Shown here: positions 63,008-64,000 of the stretch, one piece after another
Layout of the letters: the number at the start of each line of letters is the position of its first letter
Numbering within the stretch: the stretch's first letter is position 1
From: a virus
Direction: 5' to 3' (one strand)
DNA length: 64,000 nt
IMG/VR virus record: IMGVR_UViG_3300045141_000143
Span: 1 to 64,000 of that record
The notes under the pieces: model-generated
Database searches by the model: none
Seen by the model: only the letters and a program-made list of their open reading frames with translations
What the model was told of the DNA's origin: nothing
Position numbers and translations under genes: made by a program

Positions 63008-63630
63008 TAGAAGCTCCCTCCGTCAAGCACTTGCGACGACCAGTCCTCGAGATCGGTCGTGTAGAGCAGCACGTCGCCAACCTTGGCCGCGACGCTCGTC
63101 ACCAGATCCGGGTGAACTGAGAAGCCGATCGCCTGCTCGACGAACTGGGTGGTGGCGATCTGTGTCGAGTTGCTACCGGCCGTCGGTGTCGGCGCGGTGG
63201 GCACGCCGACCAGTGCCGGCGAGTTTAGCGGCGCATAAGGCGCAAGCAGGCCGAGCGCACTCGCCCACTGATTGTTGAGCCGACCGTACACGAGGCCTGT
63301 CGCCGGGGCATCGGGGATGCCCGATTGCCACGCCGCAATAGCGTCCACCATGACGGCTGTCGGCGGGGGTGCGATGACATCGACCGTGATCGGATCAGGC
63401 AACTCCACATCGACGTTTGGCGTCGGCAGCGGCGCAGGTGTGTCAACAACGACGACCGGCGGTGCAGCGACGACATCGACGCTCAGAGGCGGCTGCGGAC
63501 CAGGCAGATCGACCTCGATGGCCGGCACCGTCGGCAGCGTCACGTCGAGAGTGAAGCCGTCAGCCGCGACCGTGACGATCTGAACCGGCGTGCCGCTATC
63601 TACATCGACGGATACGGTGTGATCGCTCAT
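63007..63630 (-). CDS. Fibre-associated protein
   Basis: 207 residues. N-terminal 100 residues contain repeated PPLSVDVVAAPPVVVVDTP-like strands, an almost sequence-repetitive beta-rich region rich in Val, Pro and Asp. Later WASALGLLAPYAPLNSPALV and SNSTQIATTQFVEQAIGF, one phage-tail repeat as in the two fibres. Likely a fibre connector or short fibre. Confidence 0.6.
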   Translation of the reverse strand: MSDHTVSVDVDSGTPVQIVTVAADGFTLDVTLPTVPAIEVDLPGPQPPLSVDVVAAPPVVVVDTPAPLPTPNVDVELPDPITVDVIAPPPTAVMVDAIAAWQSGIPDAPATGLVYGRLNNQWASALGLLAPYAPLNSPALVGVPTAPTPTAGSNSTQIATTQFVEQAIGFSVHPDLVTSVAAKVGDVLLYTTDLEDWSSQVLDGGSF

Positions 63631-64000
63631 ATCGGGCGCCCCGGAACGATGGAGGGCTGCGCGGCTAGCGTTCCGACGTTGGTCGAGTCAGTGACATCCA
63701 TCGTCACGCTCACGCTGCCAAGCAGGATCGTCTGCACGTCACCATTCGGATAGGTCAATTGGAGATCCCATGTGCCGCCCGTCTTTGGCAGCCCCTGGCT
63801 CTTCGCGGTCGTTATCACCGCAAGGATGATGTTCGGCATCTGGACGGTCAGATCGAGCGACGTGATGAGGGTGCCGCCTGCCGCAGAGCGTATCTCGGCC
63901 TTCGGGATGACCGCCGTCAGATCGGCCGGGACGGTCTTCGCTGGATCTTGCCAGAGCGTGAATTGCCAACGATAGGAATCGCCGTGGTAGATCGAGATGT
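63627..64000 (-). CDS. Tail-related protein, 5' end outside the window
   Basis: The frame is open to the window edge; at least 123 residues are visible (ISIYHGDSYRWQFTLWQDPA, then a fold with KAEIRSAAGGTLITSLDLTV and MPNIILAVITTAKSQGL, GTWDLQLTYPNGDVQTILLG). The HGDsY-wqf-lw-D...P-DLT pattern is common in phage baseplate and tail-fibre-network proteins (BppU-type N-terminus). An internal ATG at 63839 would give only 70 residues and cut a continuous domain. Overlaps the next gene by 4 bases. Confidence 0.6.
   Translation of the reverse strand, partial: ISIYHGDSYRWQFTLWQDPAKTVPADLTAVIPKAEIRSAAGGTLITSLDLTVQMPNIILAVITTAKSQGLPKTGGTWDLQLTYPNGDVQTILLGSVSVTMDVTDSTNVGTLAAQPSIVPGRPI

Noticed and set aside
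1-64000. Integrase, excisionase, att site, tRNA or terminase genes
   Set aside because: I looked for tyrosine or serine recombinase, terminase ATPase motifs and tRNA-like TTCGA arms and saw none that could be supported; they may lie outside the window.

Overview
The window is a stretch of a temperate, long-tailed (siphovirus-type) phage or prophage of a GC-rich host. An alphaproteobacterial host is the best guess: the replication gene (DUF1376), the carph-isopro Cro-like repressor, the DUF6876 and DUF5131 genes and many small zinc-ribbon genes are typical of phages from that class. Nearly all sequence is coding, genes overlap by ATGA or TGATG junctions, and no tRNA, rRNA, integrase or terminase is visible. 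The terminase genes probably lie just beyond the right edge, upstream of the leftward structural operon.

Layout. 1-1080: a compositionally odd segment with a 27-bp repeat family and one unusual ORF. 1.1-9.8 kb (+): about 20 small accessory genes separated by strong hairpins, including a DnaN-like sliding clamp (5839-6951) and a DUF5131 protein. 9.8-18.0 kb (-): the early/replication operon, starting at a Cro-like gene: a QLNLF-bearing protein, RuvC-like resolvase, winged-helix protein, HNH-like nuclease, DUF1376 initiator with partner, ParB-like protein, two SAM methyltransferase-fold proteins, and a Calx-beta protein. 18.1-23.4 kb (+): a divergent CI-like repressor, followed by a PD-(D/E)XK exonuclease, a RecA-like (Sak4-type) ATPase and small genes. 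23.4-28.7 kb: a mosaic of short operons in both directions with palindromic operator candidates and an RMF/CrpP-like gene.

28.8-64.0 kb (-): one late operon about 35 kb long, read right to left: tail fibre genes, HK97-type portal, prohead protease and capsid, a glycosyltransferase and a methyltransferase, connector and completion genes, two paralogous tail-tube genes, a G/GT chaperone pair with a canonical -1 slippery heptamer, a 3069-residue tape measure with two tandem-repeat arrays, tail-tip proteins, a second fibre-like protein, a Cys/His endolysin candidate and a small membrane protein. It ends in an intrinsic terminator at 28775-28807.

How the parts may work together: the CI/Cro pair sets the lysis-lysogeny choice. 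Three early-operon proteins carry perfect QLSLF or QLNLF clamp-binding pentapeptides, which together with the phage clamp suggests clamp-centred replication or repair. The most unusual signals are a covarying two-hairpin intergenic element in three clear copies, the complete absence of CGC, CGT and ACG on the + strand of the first 972 bases, the clamp-motif network, and the duplicated receptor-binding-like domain at the two ends of the late operon.
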